A program made the translations under genes and the position numbers. From a bacterium (GTDB taxonomy: Bacteria; Pseudomonadota; Alphaproteobacteria; Caulobacterales; Hyphomonadaceae), in contig JAVBYB010000357.1 in the NCBI GenBank assembly GCA_030824255.1, positions 1 to 5,027 of the forward strand: a stretch of DNA of 5,027 nt, in the 5' to 3' direction. The stretch's first letter is position 1. Every line of letters begins with the position of its first letter. Of this stretch, positions 1 through 5,027 are shown piece by piece. The notes under the pieces are model-generated. The model saw only the letters and a program-made list of their open reading frames with translations. It searched no databases and was not told where the DNA came from.

Positions 1-501
1 GCGCATGGCGTGCGCGGCTACACCGACGGGCCGCTGAAGGGCGCGGTGGTGAACCGCGGCGCGCGGATCGTCTGGAAAGGCTTTGGTGCGGGTGGGCCGG
101 TCTCTGGGCCGATCACTACGGCGGACAGCATGCTGGCGCTTGGGCGCGGCAAGACGCTGGCGCAGGGCGGCGATAATCAGGTGCAGCTGCTGGTCCGGGA
201 CGCCAGGGGCGCTCTGGACGAACAGCTGAGCCAGGCAGTCTCGCGCCGTCATCTTGAATTGTTCATCCAGAGCGGTCGTCTGTGCGCGCGCGTGACCGGG
301 GCGGCGGGCGTGCTGATCGGCGATCACCGGCATGGCGCGGACGACGCGCTGGCCGTGATTGGTCATGGCGACGTTGTGCAGGTTCTGCCGAAACATCCGG
401 ATGCGCTGGGCCTGCAGGTTCGCATGCGGTCGGCGCATGGTCAGGTCGACGAGATCACCATCACGCGCACGCCGGCCATTCCCGAAGGGGCCTCGACATG
501 A
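1..501 (+). CDS. FHA-domain protein, 3' part only (5' end outside window)
   Basis: The reading frame is open from base 1 to the TGA at 499-501, so this is the C-terminal 166 residues of a protein that starts to the left. A GTG at base 10 could be a start, but too little upstream sequence is visible to judge it. The protein has forkhead-associated hallmarks. Counting from the codon at base 10, there is an LGRG segment at about residues 44-47, SRRH at 78-81 (bases 241-252) and a GHGD turn at 118-121 before a beta-strand-like VVQVLP. In the FHA family the Gly-Arg and Ser-x-x-His residues contact phosphothreonine, so the likely role is binding phosphorylated partners. The stop overlaps the start of the kinase gene (ATGA), which implies translational coupling and a shared job; the kinase or its substrates are plausible ligands. 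The segment between LGRG and SRRH is longer than usual and the canonical NG is not clear, so the fold is somewhat divergent. No transmembrane segment is visible. Confidence 0.8.
   Translation, partial: AHGVRGYTDGPLKGAVVNRGARIVWKGFGAGGPVSGPITTADSMLALGRGKTLAQGGDNQVQLLVRDARGALDEQLSQAVSRRHLELFIQSGRLCARVTGAAGVLIGDHRHGADDALAVIGHGDVVQVLPKHPDALGLQVRMRSAHGQVDEITITRTPAIPEGAST
485..490 (+). promoter_or_regulatory. Ribosome binding site that fixes the kinase start
   Basis: AAGGGG lies 7 bases before the ATG at 498, inside the end of the FHA gene. It supports starting the kinase at 498 rather than at the in-frame ATG at 282. The 72 residues an upstream start would add are Arg-rich low-complexity sequence typical of an out-of-frame reading of the FHA gene. 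Confidence 0.7.
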
Positions 502-2114
502 AGTGTCCAAATTGCGGTAGCCCAGTTGTCGCTGATGCACGGTTCTGCGGCGAGTGCGGGCAGTCGCTTAAACAGCTGGGCCGGAGTCTGATGGAAGATG
601 CGACGTCGGCTGCGCCTGCCGGGCCGGACCTGTCGGGCCTGCACACCATCGACGACATGGAGACGAAGGCGCCGCGACCGGGATCGTCGCGCGTGCTGGC
701 GCCGGGCGATGTGTTCGCCGCGCGATACGAAGTGTTGCAGGTGATCGGCGAAGGCGGAATGGGCGTTGTCTATCGGGCGATGGACAAGCTGACGTCGAAA
801 GAGATTGCGCTGAAGCTGATCCGCGCGGACCGGCTTGCGGGCAAGGATGCCGTGCAGCGCCTTATCCGCGAGGGCGTCACGTCTCGCGACATCCGTCATC
901 CCAACGTGGTGGCGGTTTACGATGTGGGCGAGGCAGACGGTCAGCCCTACATGTCGATGGAATTCCTGCAGGGGCAAAGCCTGCGCGCATGGACGCGTAA
1001 GCGGCTGCAGACCTCGACCGACTGCTCGATGCTGACGGCAGCGAACATCATCGCGGAGATTCTCGCTGGGCTGGATGCGGCGCACAAGGCGGGCGTGGTT
1101 CACCGCGATCTGAAGCCCGAGAATGTGATGCTGGTCGGCGAGCCGGGCGACAAGGCCGCGACGCTCAAGATCCTCGACTTCGGCGTGGCCCGTGCTGTGG
1201 GCTCAGGTGATACTGGCGCAACAAGCCTTGGTACGCGCGGCTATATGGCGCCGGAGCAGATCACGGCGCCGGATGCCGCGCAGCCCGCGGCGGATCTCTA
1301 TTCGCTGTCGGTGATGTTCTACGAGTTGCTCGTCGGCGTTCTGCCGCAGGGCCACTGGCAGCCGCCGAGCGGCGGTCGCAGCGATGTGCCGGCGGCCATC
1401 GACAAGCTGATCGAGCGGGGGCTTTCGAACAATCCCCGCATGCGGCCGCAGACAGTGGCCGAGTACGGCAAGGCGCTGGCCGATGCGATGAATGCGACGC
1501 AGACGAGTTCGACGTTCGCGCCCTGGCTGGAGAAGCTGCAGAACACGGACTTCAAGCCGCTGATCGACCAGATCGCGCAGAACATGAAGCCGCTGACGGG
1601 CGGGCAGCCCGTGATGCCGCAGGTTCAGCAGACAGGCGCGGTTGCCGGCAAGAGCGGCGGGCGTATCTGGGGCTGGATCAAGGACGGCTTCACAAAGAAC
1701 TACGCCAACGGCAAGGGCCGTGCGTCGCGGATGGAATACTGGTCGATCCTGGTCACCGTAATGGTGCTCGCCATGGTGGGCTACATGATCGACGCCGAAA
1801 GCCTCGCGGCGGGCGTGGCGGCGGGCGAGATCTATGTCAGCAACCCCTATGGATCAGGCGAGCAGATCGTCGCCGAGCTGATGTCCAGCGGGCAGTGGTT
1901 TCCGGTTGGCATTCTGATCGCGATGGTGATGGGCGTCGTGCCGGCCATCGCAGTGACCAGCCGGCGCCTGCACGATATGGGGCTGAATGGCTGGCTCGCG
2001 ATCACAGCGATGATCCCCAGCATCGGGCAGATCATCTCGATCGTCATCGGCGTGCCGGGAAGCAAGCCGGGCGATAATCAGTATGGACCCAATCCGCTGG
2101 GCGTTGCCGCCTAG
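498..2114 (+). CDS. Membrane Ser/Thr protein kinase: zinc ribbon, kinase, DUF805
   Basis: This 538-residue protein probably phosphorylates Ser/Thr residues from the cytoplasmic face of the inner membrane. Residues 3-20 form a zinc ribbon (C3xxC6 and C17xxC20). A low-complexity linker follows to about residue 75. The Hanks-type kinase domain spans about 76-330: glycine loop GEGGMGVVY at 84-92, ATP-binding Lys in IALK (K106), helix-C Glu E125, HRDLKPEN at 202-209 with catalytic D204, DFG at 227-229, GTRGYMAPE at 245-253 and the late-domain Arg in MRP (R316). All core residues are present, so it should be active, and HRD makes it an RD kinase that may need activation-loop phosphorylation. A linker at 331-400 leads to a C-terminal DUF805-like domain: GRASRMEYW at 407-415, SRRLHDMGLNGW at 488-499 and GDNQYGPNPLG near the end. 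About three hydrophobic segments lie at 416-431, 468-486 and 499-518. The start at 498 is chosen from the ATGA overlap with the FHA gene, the RBS, and the zinc ribbon beginning at residue 3. The kinase substrate is unknown; the FHA and peptidase neighbours are candidates. Confidence 0.95.
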   Translation: MKCPNCGSPVVADARFCGECGQSLKQLGRSLMEDATSAAPAGPDLSGLHTIDDMETKAPRPGSSRVLAPGDVFAARYEVLQVIGEGGMGVVYRAMDKLTSKEIALKLIRADRLAGKDAVQRLIREGVTSRDIRHPNVVAVYDVGEADGQPYMSMEFLQGQSLRAWTRKRLQTSTDCSMLTAANIIAEILAGLDAAHKAGVVHRDLKPENVMLVGEPGDKAATLKILDFGVARAVGSGDTGATSLGTRGYMAPEQITAPDAAQPAADLYSLSVMFYELLVGVLPQGHWQPPSGGRSDVPAAIDKLIERGLSNNPRMRPQTVAEYGKALADAMNATQTSSTFAPWLEKLQNTDFKPLIDQIAQNMKPLTGGQPVMPQVQQTGAVAGKSGGRIWGWIKDGFTKNYANGKGRASRMEYWSILVTVMVLAMVGYMIDAESLAAGVAAGEIYVSNPYGSGEQIVAELMSSGQWFPVGILIAMVMGVVPAIAVTSRRLHDMGLNGWLAITAMIPSIGQIISIVIGVPGSKPGDNQYGPNPLGVAA

Positions 2115-2123
2115 CGTGTGAGT

Positions 2124-2132
2124 AGAGGGAGA
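2124..2132 (+). promoter_or_regulatory. Ribosome binding site of the peptidase gene
   Basis: AGAGGGAGA ends 5 bases before the ATG at 2138. It is a strong purine-rich site in the 23-base gap after the kinase stop. It supports the 2138 start and continued operon translation without a new promoter. Confidence 0.65.
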
Positions 2133-2137
2133 CGGGC

Positions 2138-3109
2138 ATGTCCGGTTTCGAGGATCGTGGGTTTGGCGCACTGCGCGGCGCGCGGGACGTGGTGGCGCCA
2201 CGGCTGGAGTTCAAGGCGGGTGGGCGGTCCACGAAGGCCGACCTGCGCCAGTGGACCTCGCCGATCAAGGACCAGGGCAAGATCGGATCGTGCAACGCCT
2301 GTGCGGCAGTGAGCGCGCTTGAGTTCCTGATGGTGAAGACGCAGCAGCCGCAGCGCAATCTGTCGCCGCTTTACGTGTACTACTTCGGGCGTAGGCTTGC
2401 GGGCGCGGAGAATGAAGACGCGGGCTTGATGTGCCACCACGCCACGGCAGCCGTGATGGCCTATGGCGCGTGCGAGGAGCGCGTGTGGCCCTATCAGGTC
2501 GAACGCTTCAAGGAGATGCCGTCGCAAGAGGCGCAGCAGAATGCAGGCCGGTTCGACGCCGTGCAGTATGCGCGCCTGTCGAGCGGGGATGAAGCGAAGA
2601 TGTCTCTCGACGCTGGCGTGCCCGTGCTGTTCGGCCTCGATATTCCAAAGCAGTATTACTACGCGCTGGACGACCGGGCGCGCATGCCGAATCTCGGCGC
2701 GTTCGATCATCATCCGATGACGGGGCACACGATGCTGATCGTCGGATATGATGATGAGGATCGTAGCTGGCTGGCGCAGAACAGCTGGGGGACGAAGTTC
2801 GGCGAGCAGGGTTTCCTGCGTATCCCCTACGATGTCGCCTCTCGCTATACGTGGAATGACGAGCTGTGGGCGATCGGCGCGCTGGAGCGTATCGAGCGCG
2901 CGCGCCTTCTTGGGCCGAGCGTGCACGAGGCGGTGGTCGACGTCCAGCAGAACGGCCCTTCGCAGATGAAGGAAGCGCTCGCAAGGATGGGCAAGGAGAT
3001 CGCCAGGGATCTCGACAAGCGTGTCGACGAAGCGAAGCTTTCGATGCGTGAACGGATGCAGCAGCAGGAGCGCGAGATCGAGGCGCGGCGGAAACGTGAC
3101 GGGCAGTAA
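2138..3109 (+). CDS. Papain-like (C1 family) cysteine peptidase, cytosolic, helical tail
   Basis: This 323-residue protein has the papain active-site pattern. Q46 (oxyanion hole) sits in IKDQGKIGSC, with the catalytic Cys C52 six residues later, as in papain. H197 lies in GHTMLIVGYD, and N215 in QNSWGTKFGEQGF matches the family's NSWG motif. The catalytic domain covers about residues 35-250. It lacks a signal peptide and has only about 35 residues before the domain, too short for a classical inhibitory propeptide, so it is probably cytosolic and not a propeptide-controlled zymogen. Residues 275-323 are highly charged, rich in Glu, Arg, Lys and Gln, and likely form a helix or coiled coil for oligomerisation or partner binding. 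The gene starts 23 bases after the kinase stop with a good RBS, so it is probably the third gene of the operon. Regulation by phosphorylation is inference from this context. Its substrate is unknown; self-processing, processing of the operon's proteins, or host or competitor targets are all possible. A non-peptidase transferase role is less likely given the intact triad. Confidence 0.9.
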   Translation: MSGFEDRGFGALRGARDVVAPRLEFKAGGRSTKADLRQWTSPIKDQGKIGSCNACAAVSALEFLMVKTQQPQRNLSPLYVYYFGRRLAGAENEDAGLMCHHATAAVMAYGACEERVWPYQVERFKEMPSQEAQQNAGRFDAVQYARLSSGDEAKMSLDAGVPVLFGLDIPKQYYYALDDRARMPNLGAFDHHPMTGHTMLIVGYDDEDRSWLAQNSWGTKFGEQGFLRIPYDVASRYTWNDELWAIGALERIERARLLGPSVHEAVVDVQQNGPSQMKEALARMGKEIARDLDKRVDEAKLSMRERMQQQEREIEARRKRDGQ

Positions 3110-3130
3110 GCCCCTCGCCGCAATCGTTAA

Positions 3131-3149
3131 ACGTGCTTGTACAACACGT
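3131..3149. repeat. Near-palindrome after the peptidase stop
   Basis: ACGTG-c-TTGT is followed directly by ACAA-CACGT: 9-base arms around a perfect TTGTACAA centre, with one extra C in the left arm. There is no loop and no T-run, so it is not a terminator. It resembles a protein-binding site (GntR-type sites often have TTGT/ACAA half-sites), but no regulator gene lies nearby. It could control the small-RNA candidate downstream. Confidence 0.35.
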
Positions 3150-3183
3150 CACAACGGTTTCCGGAATGGCGTTTTCCGTTAAC

Positions 3184-3210
3184 CAGACATTCATCCGCGT
3201 GTGGTCTTAT
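3184..3210 (+). promoter_or_regulatory. Weak candidate promoter for the structured RNA
   Basis: CAGACA (3184-3189; 4 of 6 to TTGACA) and TCTTAT (3205-3210; 4 of 6 to TATAAT) are separated by 15 bases, shorter than ideal. A start near 3217 would fall just ahead of the first stem-loop at 3220, which is the main reason to note it. Alphaproteobacterial promoters are often this degenerate, so the evidence is thin. Confidence 0.22.
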
Positions 3211-3216
3211 TGAACT

Positions 3217-3345
3217 TGAGCGACGGGCTAGTTGCTTCTCCTGCCGAAGCCCGCCGCACTCGGTAAGTGCGCGACATCCCCCTCCAGCGCGCTTACCCCG
3301 CTAAGGCCGCGCCTGTTCCCCCGCAGGCGCGGCCATCGCGTTTTT
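3217..3345 (+). ncRNA. Candidate small RNA with three stem-loops and anti-Shine-Dalgarno loops
   Basis: Three hairpins stand in a row. Hairpin 1 (3220-3257) pairs GCG-a-CGGGCT with AGCCCG-c-CGC, with one A-C mismatch; its 18-base loop contains TTCTCCT. Hairpin 2 (3262-3297) pairs GGTAAGTGCGC with GCGCGCTTACC through 11 base pairs including one G-U; its 14-base loop contains CCCCCTCC. Hairpin 3 (3305-3334) is the terminator. The G-U pair and the pyrimidine-rich loops suggest selection on RNA rather than DNA. Bacterial trans-acting RNAs often expose C-rich or CUCC loops that pair with ribosome binding sites and block translation, and alphaproteobacteria have several such families. I do not assign this one to a known family. 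The 5' end is a guess. It could instead be the structured 3' end of the kinase-peptidase mRNA, or be released from it. It is convergent with pgsA, ending 25 bases from the pgsA stop. Confidence 0.5.
3305..3345 (+). terminator. Rho-independent terminator
   Basis: GGCCGCGCCTG (3305-3315) and CAGGCGCGGCC (3324-3334) form a perfect 11-base-pair GC stem with loop TTCCCCCG. A TTTTT run follows at 3341-3345 after a 6-base gap. The T-run lies on the + side only, so it terminates + strand transcripts: the peptidase operon and/or the small-RNA candidate. The gap between stem and T-run makes it slightly atypical. No equally good terminator for the oppositely oriented pgsA is visible. Confidence 0.75.
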
Positions 3346-3370
3346 GGCGATCCGCTTCAGGTGTGAAGGA

Positions 3371-4036
3371 TCAGGCGGCCGGCTTCGGGCGCAGGTACTG
3401 CAAGCCTGTCCAGGCTGAGAGCGCAGCGGTTATCACGATCGCGATGAGCCACAGCCACTCGAATGCCTGCGCGTAGAACGGCACGAGGAAAGCGCCAGGA
3501 TTGTCGATGCTGTATTGCACCTGCAGGTGCGCGCCGATGGCGGTGACGATCAGCAGCGAGCCGACGACCACTAGTTCCAGCGCCGTCTTTATCTTTGCGA
3601 GCGAGGAGACGCGGGCGCCTTCGCCATCCTTTGCGGTCAGGCGGATCAGCGTCATCGATACATCGCGGATGACAATGACGGCGGTCGCGATGGCGACAAC
3701 GGGCCAGAGCGGATAGCCGCTGCGCCACATGGCGATGGCGATGACGATCAGCGGCAGGCCGACGATGGCCTTGTCCGCAATGGGATCAATCAAGCGGCCG
3801 AACTTCGAGTGCGCATTGAAGGCGCGGGCGGCCATGCCGTCGAACAGATCGGTCAGCGCGGCGACGACAAACAGCACAGCAGCAAGGGTCAGGTTGAAGG
3901 CGGTCGTCTTCAGGTACTGGGTGAAGTCTCCGGCGGTCGGGTCGCCCGGCTCGACGGCCCCCAACCAGAAATACCAGACGATCACGGGCGCGAGCACGAG
4001 CCGCAGAAGCGTCAGCGCGTTGGGCAGGTGCTTCAT
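3371..4036 (-). CDS. pgsA: CDP-diacylglycerol-glycerol-3-phosphate 3-phosphatidyltransferase
   Basis: This 221-residue integral membrane enzyme should make phosphatidylglycerophosphate from CDP-diacylglycerol and sn-glycerol-3-phosphate, the committed step to phosphatidylglycerol and cardiolipin. The CDP-alcohol phosphotransferase signature is complete: D63, D66-G67, A70-R71, G80, D84 and D88, with the aspartates binding metal and acting in catalysis. The N-terminus MKHLPNALTLLR is typical of PgsA. Hydrophobic segments lie near 8-25, 48-62, 90-104, 110-128, 150-168 and 190-208. The start at 4036 is preferred over the ATG at 4111, which would prepend 25 atypical residues before the conserved start; a GGAGA lies 10 bases upstream of 4036. 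The stretch between the first two membrane segments (about residues 26-47) seems longer than usual for PgsA. A CDP-alcohol-type cardiolipin synthase or another family member is the main alternative. The gene is divergent from the receptor gene and convergent with the kinase-peptidase operon. Confidence 0.87.
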   Translation of the reverse strand: MKHLPNALTLLRLVLAPVIVWYFWLGAVEPGDPTAGDFTQYLKTTAFNLTLAAVLFVVAALTDLFDGMAARAFNAHSKFGRLIDPIADKAIVGLPLIVIAIAMWRSGYPLWPVVAIATAVIVIRDVSMTLIRLTAKDGEGARVSSLAKIKTALELVVVGSLLIVTAIGAHLQVQYSIDNPGAFLVPFYAQAFEWLWLIAIVITAALSAWTGLQYLRPKPAA

Positions 4037-4084
4037 CGGTGGAGGGTCTCCGGCGGCTGGCGCCTTGCTTAGCGGCAAACCCCG

Positions 4085-4121
4085 AAAAAGTGCACCGCAT
4101 CGCGCGGTCATTTCTGCACTT
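4085..4121 (-). promoter_or_regulatory. Terminator-like hairpin in the pgsA leader
   Basis: On the - strand AAGTGCA (4121-4115) can pair with TGCACTT (4094-4088). An inner stem CCGC/GCGG (4107-4104 with 4098-4095) adds to it, leaving a 7-base bulge on one side. A run of five Ts (4089-4085) follows, two of them within the stem. It sits 49 bases before the pgsA start, where a terminator-like element could act as an attenuator or a leader-stabilising structure. It is weaker than the 3305 terminator. Confidence 0.35.
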
Positions 4122-4126
4122 GCGTG

Positions 4127-4161
4127 ATGTTATACAGTATCATAGCGTTACAGTATAACAT
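4127..4161. promoter_or_regulatory. Zur-like operator: AT-rich inverted repeat
   Basis: ATGTTATACAGTA (4127-4139) and TACAGTATAACAT (4149-4161) are inverted copies matching at 12 of 13 positions, separated by 9 bases. They stand out as an AT-rich island in GC-rich DNA. The ATGTTATA and TATAACAT half-sites resemble those of Zur, the zinc-responsive Fur-family repressor. Each arm continues inward into a degenerate second half (TATCAT; GTTAC), so there may be two operators for two dimers. The repeat ends 15 bases before the receptor start, where binding would block its promoter. The adjacent ZnuD-like receptor supports zinc control. Sequence alone cannot exclude another Fur-family or unrelated regulator. 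Confidence 0.6.
4130..4159 (+). promoter_or_regulatory. Candidate receptor promoter inside the operator
   Basis: TATAAC (4154-4159; 5 of 6 to TATAAT) would serve as the -10 element, with a poor -35 (TTATAC, 4130-4135) 18 bases upstream. Transcription would start near 4166 and leave a very short leader. The repeat is symmetric, so an equivalent TATAAC faces pgsA at 4134-4129, which would place a - strand start near 4122, right at the leader hairpin. Confidence 0.35.
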
Positions 4162-4165
4162 ACGT

Positions 4166-4169
4166 GGAG
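4166..4169 (+). promoter_or_regulatory. Ribosome binding site of the receptor gene
   Basis: GGAG lies 7 bases before the ATG at 4177 and supports that start, which is also followed immediately by a good signal peptide. Confidence 0.6.
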
Positions 4170-4176
4170 TGGACTG

Positions 4177-5027
4177 ATGCGTTTTGCGACCAAGCTGGCG
4201 ATGGGCGTGGCGGCGGCGGCTCTTTCGGCGCCCGGCGCGATGGCGCAGGCCGGGGATCCGGCCTCGACCCCGCTTCGCCCGGAAGGAAGCGATGTGGTGG
4301 TCATCACCGGAATCGGGCCGGCCAGGACGACAGACGAGCTGATCGCATCGACCACCGTGCTGACTGAGCAGGACATCATCGAGCGGATGGCTGGCGGCTT
4401 GGGCGATACGCTGGCGGGCATACCAGGGGTGTCGACGACCGCATTCGGCCCTGGTGCGAGCCGCCCGGTCATTCGTGGCCTTGGCGCCGAGCGCGTTCAG
4501 GTCCTGACCAACGGTATCGGCGTGATCGACGCCTCGGCGGCAAGCCCGGACCATGCGGTGACCGGTGACCCGCTCGGCGCTGAACGGATCGAGATTCTGC
4601 GCGGGCCGGCGTCGCTTGCTTATGGCGGCGGGGCGGCGGGCGGCGTCGTGAACGTGATTGACGGGCTGATCGTCGAAGAGCTGCCCGACGCGCCGGTGAG
4701 CGTGATGGGCTATGCCGGATACACCAGTGCGGACGATGGCAAGACGCTGGCGGCGCGCGGCGCGGGCACGGCTGGCAATTTTGTCGGCGTGTTGAGCTGG
4801 ACGCGGCGCGAGGCGGGCGACCTGGAAATTCCGGGCTGGGCTGAATCGGACATCCTGCATGCGGCGGAAGAGGCTGAGCATGGCCATGCGCATGACCGCG
4901 AGGGCGTCGCCGGAACACTTGAGAATTCCGGCGTCGAGGCCCAATCGCTGAGCGCGGGCCTTTCCTACGTTGGCGACAACGGCTTCATCGGCGTGGCGGT
5001 CCGCAGGCTTGAGAACAAGTACGGCAT
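4177..5027 (+). CDS. TonB-dependent outer-membrane receptor, ZnuD-like (3' end outside window)
   Basis: The frame is open from the ATG at 4177 to the window edge, giving the first 283 residues of a protein whose family is usually about 650-800. Residues 1-23 are a signal peptide (basic start, Ala-rich core, AMA before Gln24). A TonB-box-like DVVVITG lies at 39-45. The plug domain follows at about 50-165: LAGIPGVS at 79-86, GPGASRPVIRG at 91-101, SPDHAV at 123-128, ERIEILRGPASLAYGGG at 136-152 and GGVVNVID at 155-162. The barrel then begins. The GASRPVIRG, SPDHAV and GGVVNVID pattern with a His/Glu-rich stretch (H228, H235, H237, H239 in the AEHGHAHD area) matches my memory of the ZnuD zinc-receptor group. 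Energy would come from TonB-ExbBD. The Zur-like operator just upstream agrees with zinc uptake under zinc limitation. Copper or another metal complex remains possible. No frameshift is seen in the visible part. Confidence 0.92.
   Translation, partial: MRFATKLAMGVAAAALSAPGAMAQAGDPASTPLRPEGSDVVVITGIGPARTTDELIASTTVLTEQDIIERMAGGLGDTLAGIPGVSTTAFGPGASRPVIRGLGAERVQVLTNGIGVIDASAASPDHAVTGDPLGAERIEILRGPASLAYGGGAAGGVVNVIDGLIVEELPDAPVSVMGYAGYTSADDGKTLAARGAGTAGNFVGVLSWTRREAGDLEIPGWAESDILHAAEEAEHGHAHDREGVAGTLENSGVEAQSLSAGLSYVGDNGFIGVAVRRLENKYG

Noticed and set aside
282..497. N-terminal extension of the kinase from the in-frame ATG at 282
   Set aside because: The added 72 residues are Arg-rich out-of-frame sequence across the FHA gene. 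The zinc ribbon, RBS and ATGA overlap all point to 498.
441..1103. 220-codon open frame on the - strand under the kinase
   Set aside because: It is an Arg/His-rich antisense reading of a well-supported kinase gene, with no recognisable domain.
2111..2926. 271-codon open frame on the - strand under the peptidase
   Set aside because: It is opposite the codons of the C1 peptidase, is rich in Arg, His and Leu, and shows no family motif; it is an artefact of high GC.
3163..3181. EcfG/sigma-T-type stress promoter (GGAAT...GTT) ahead of the small-RNA candidate
   Set aside because: The spacing between the two elements is about 10 bases, far from the 16-17 expected.
3179..3193. CtrA-like site TTAA-N7-TTCA
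   Set aside because: It has one mismatch to TTAA-N7-TTAA in a short spacer, which is easily chance, and no cell-cycle gene lies adjacent.
3267..3476. 69-codon + strand frame across the hairpins
   Set aside because: It overlaps two RNA stems, the terminator and the end of pgsA, lacks an RBS and has no recognisable product.
4037..4111. 25-residue longer PgsA start at 4111
   Set aside because: PgsA proteins begin close to the LPNxLTxxR motif, and the extension would cover the leader hairpin. MKHLPN at 4036 fits better.
4108..4944. 278-codon open frame on the - strand under the receptor
   Set aside because: It is antisense to the clear TonB-receptor frame and runs through the AT-rich operator, with no domain visible.

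Overview
The window is GC-rich DNA with tightly packed genes. It most likely comes from an alphaproteobacterium, and the gene style (a TonB-dependent receptor with a Zur-like operator, a short PgsA, GC-ending codons) suggests the Caulobacterales/Hyphomonadaceae. That placement is inference; no rRNA or lineage marker is present.

Left part (1-3109, + strand): three consecutive genes look like one operon. The first enters from the left edge and ends in a forkhead-associated (FHA) domain, a phosphothreonine reader. Its stop codon overlaps the start of the second (ATGA). The second encodes a zinc-ribbon / Ser-Thr kinase / DUF805 membrane protein with a complete set of catalytic motifs. After 23 bases comes a papain-like (C1) cysteine peptidase with an intact Cys-His-Asn triad, no signal peptide, no obvious propeptide and a charged helical tail. 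A phosphate reader, a membrane kinase and a cytosolic peptidase in one operon suggest a phosphorylation-controlled proteolysis or signalling module. This is the least familiar part of the window.

Middle (3110-3370): no protein gene. A 19-base near-palindrome lies just after the peptidase stop. Three successive stem-loops follow (3220-3257, 3262-3297, 3305-3334), the last ending in TTTTT. The first two loops carry CUCCU and CCCCCUCC, which could pair with Shine-Dalgarno sequences. This is a good candidate for an undescribed small RNA, or a structured 3' end of the operon mRNA.

Right part: pgsA (4036-3371, - strand) encodes a CDP-alcohol phosphatidyltransferase, most likely phosphatidylglycerophosphate synthase. 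It is transcribed away from a TonB-dependent receptor gene (4177 to beyond the right edge, + strand) that resembles the ZnuD zinc-receptor group. The 140-base divergent region holds a striking AT-rich inverted repeat (4127-4161) with ATGTTATA/TATAACAT half-sites like those bound by the zinc repressor Zur. A terminator-like hairpin lies in the pgsA leader. The likely logic is that zinc represses the receptor through this operator, with possible side effects on pgsA.
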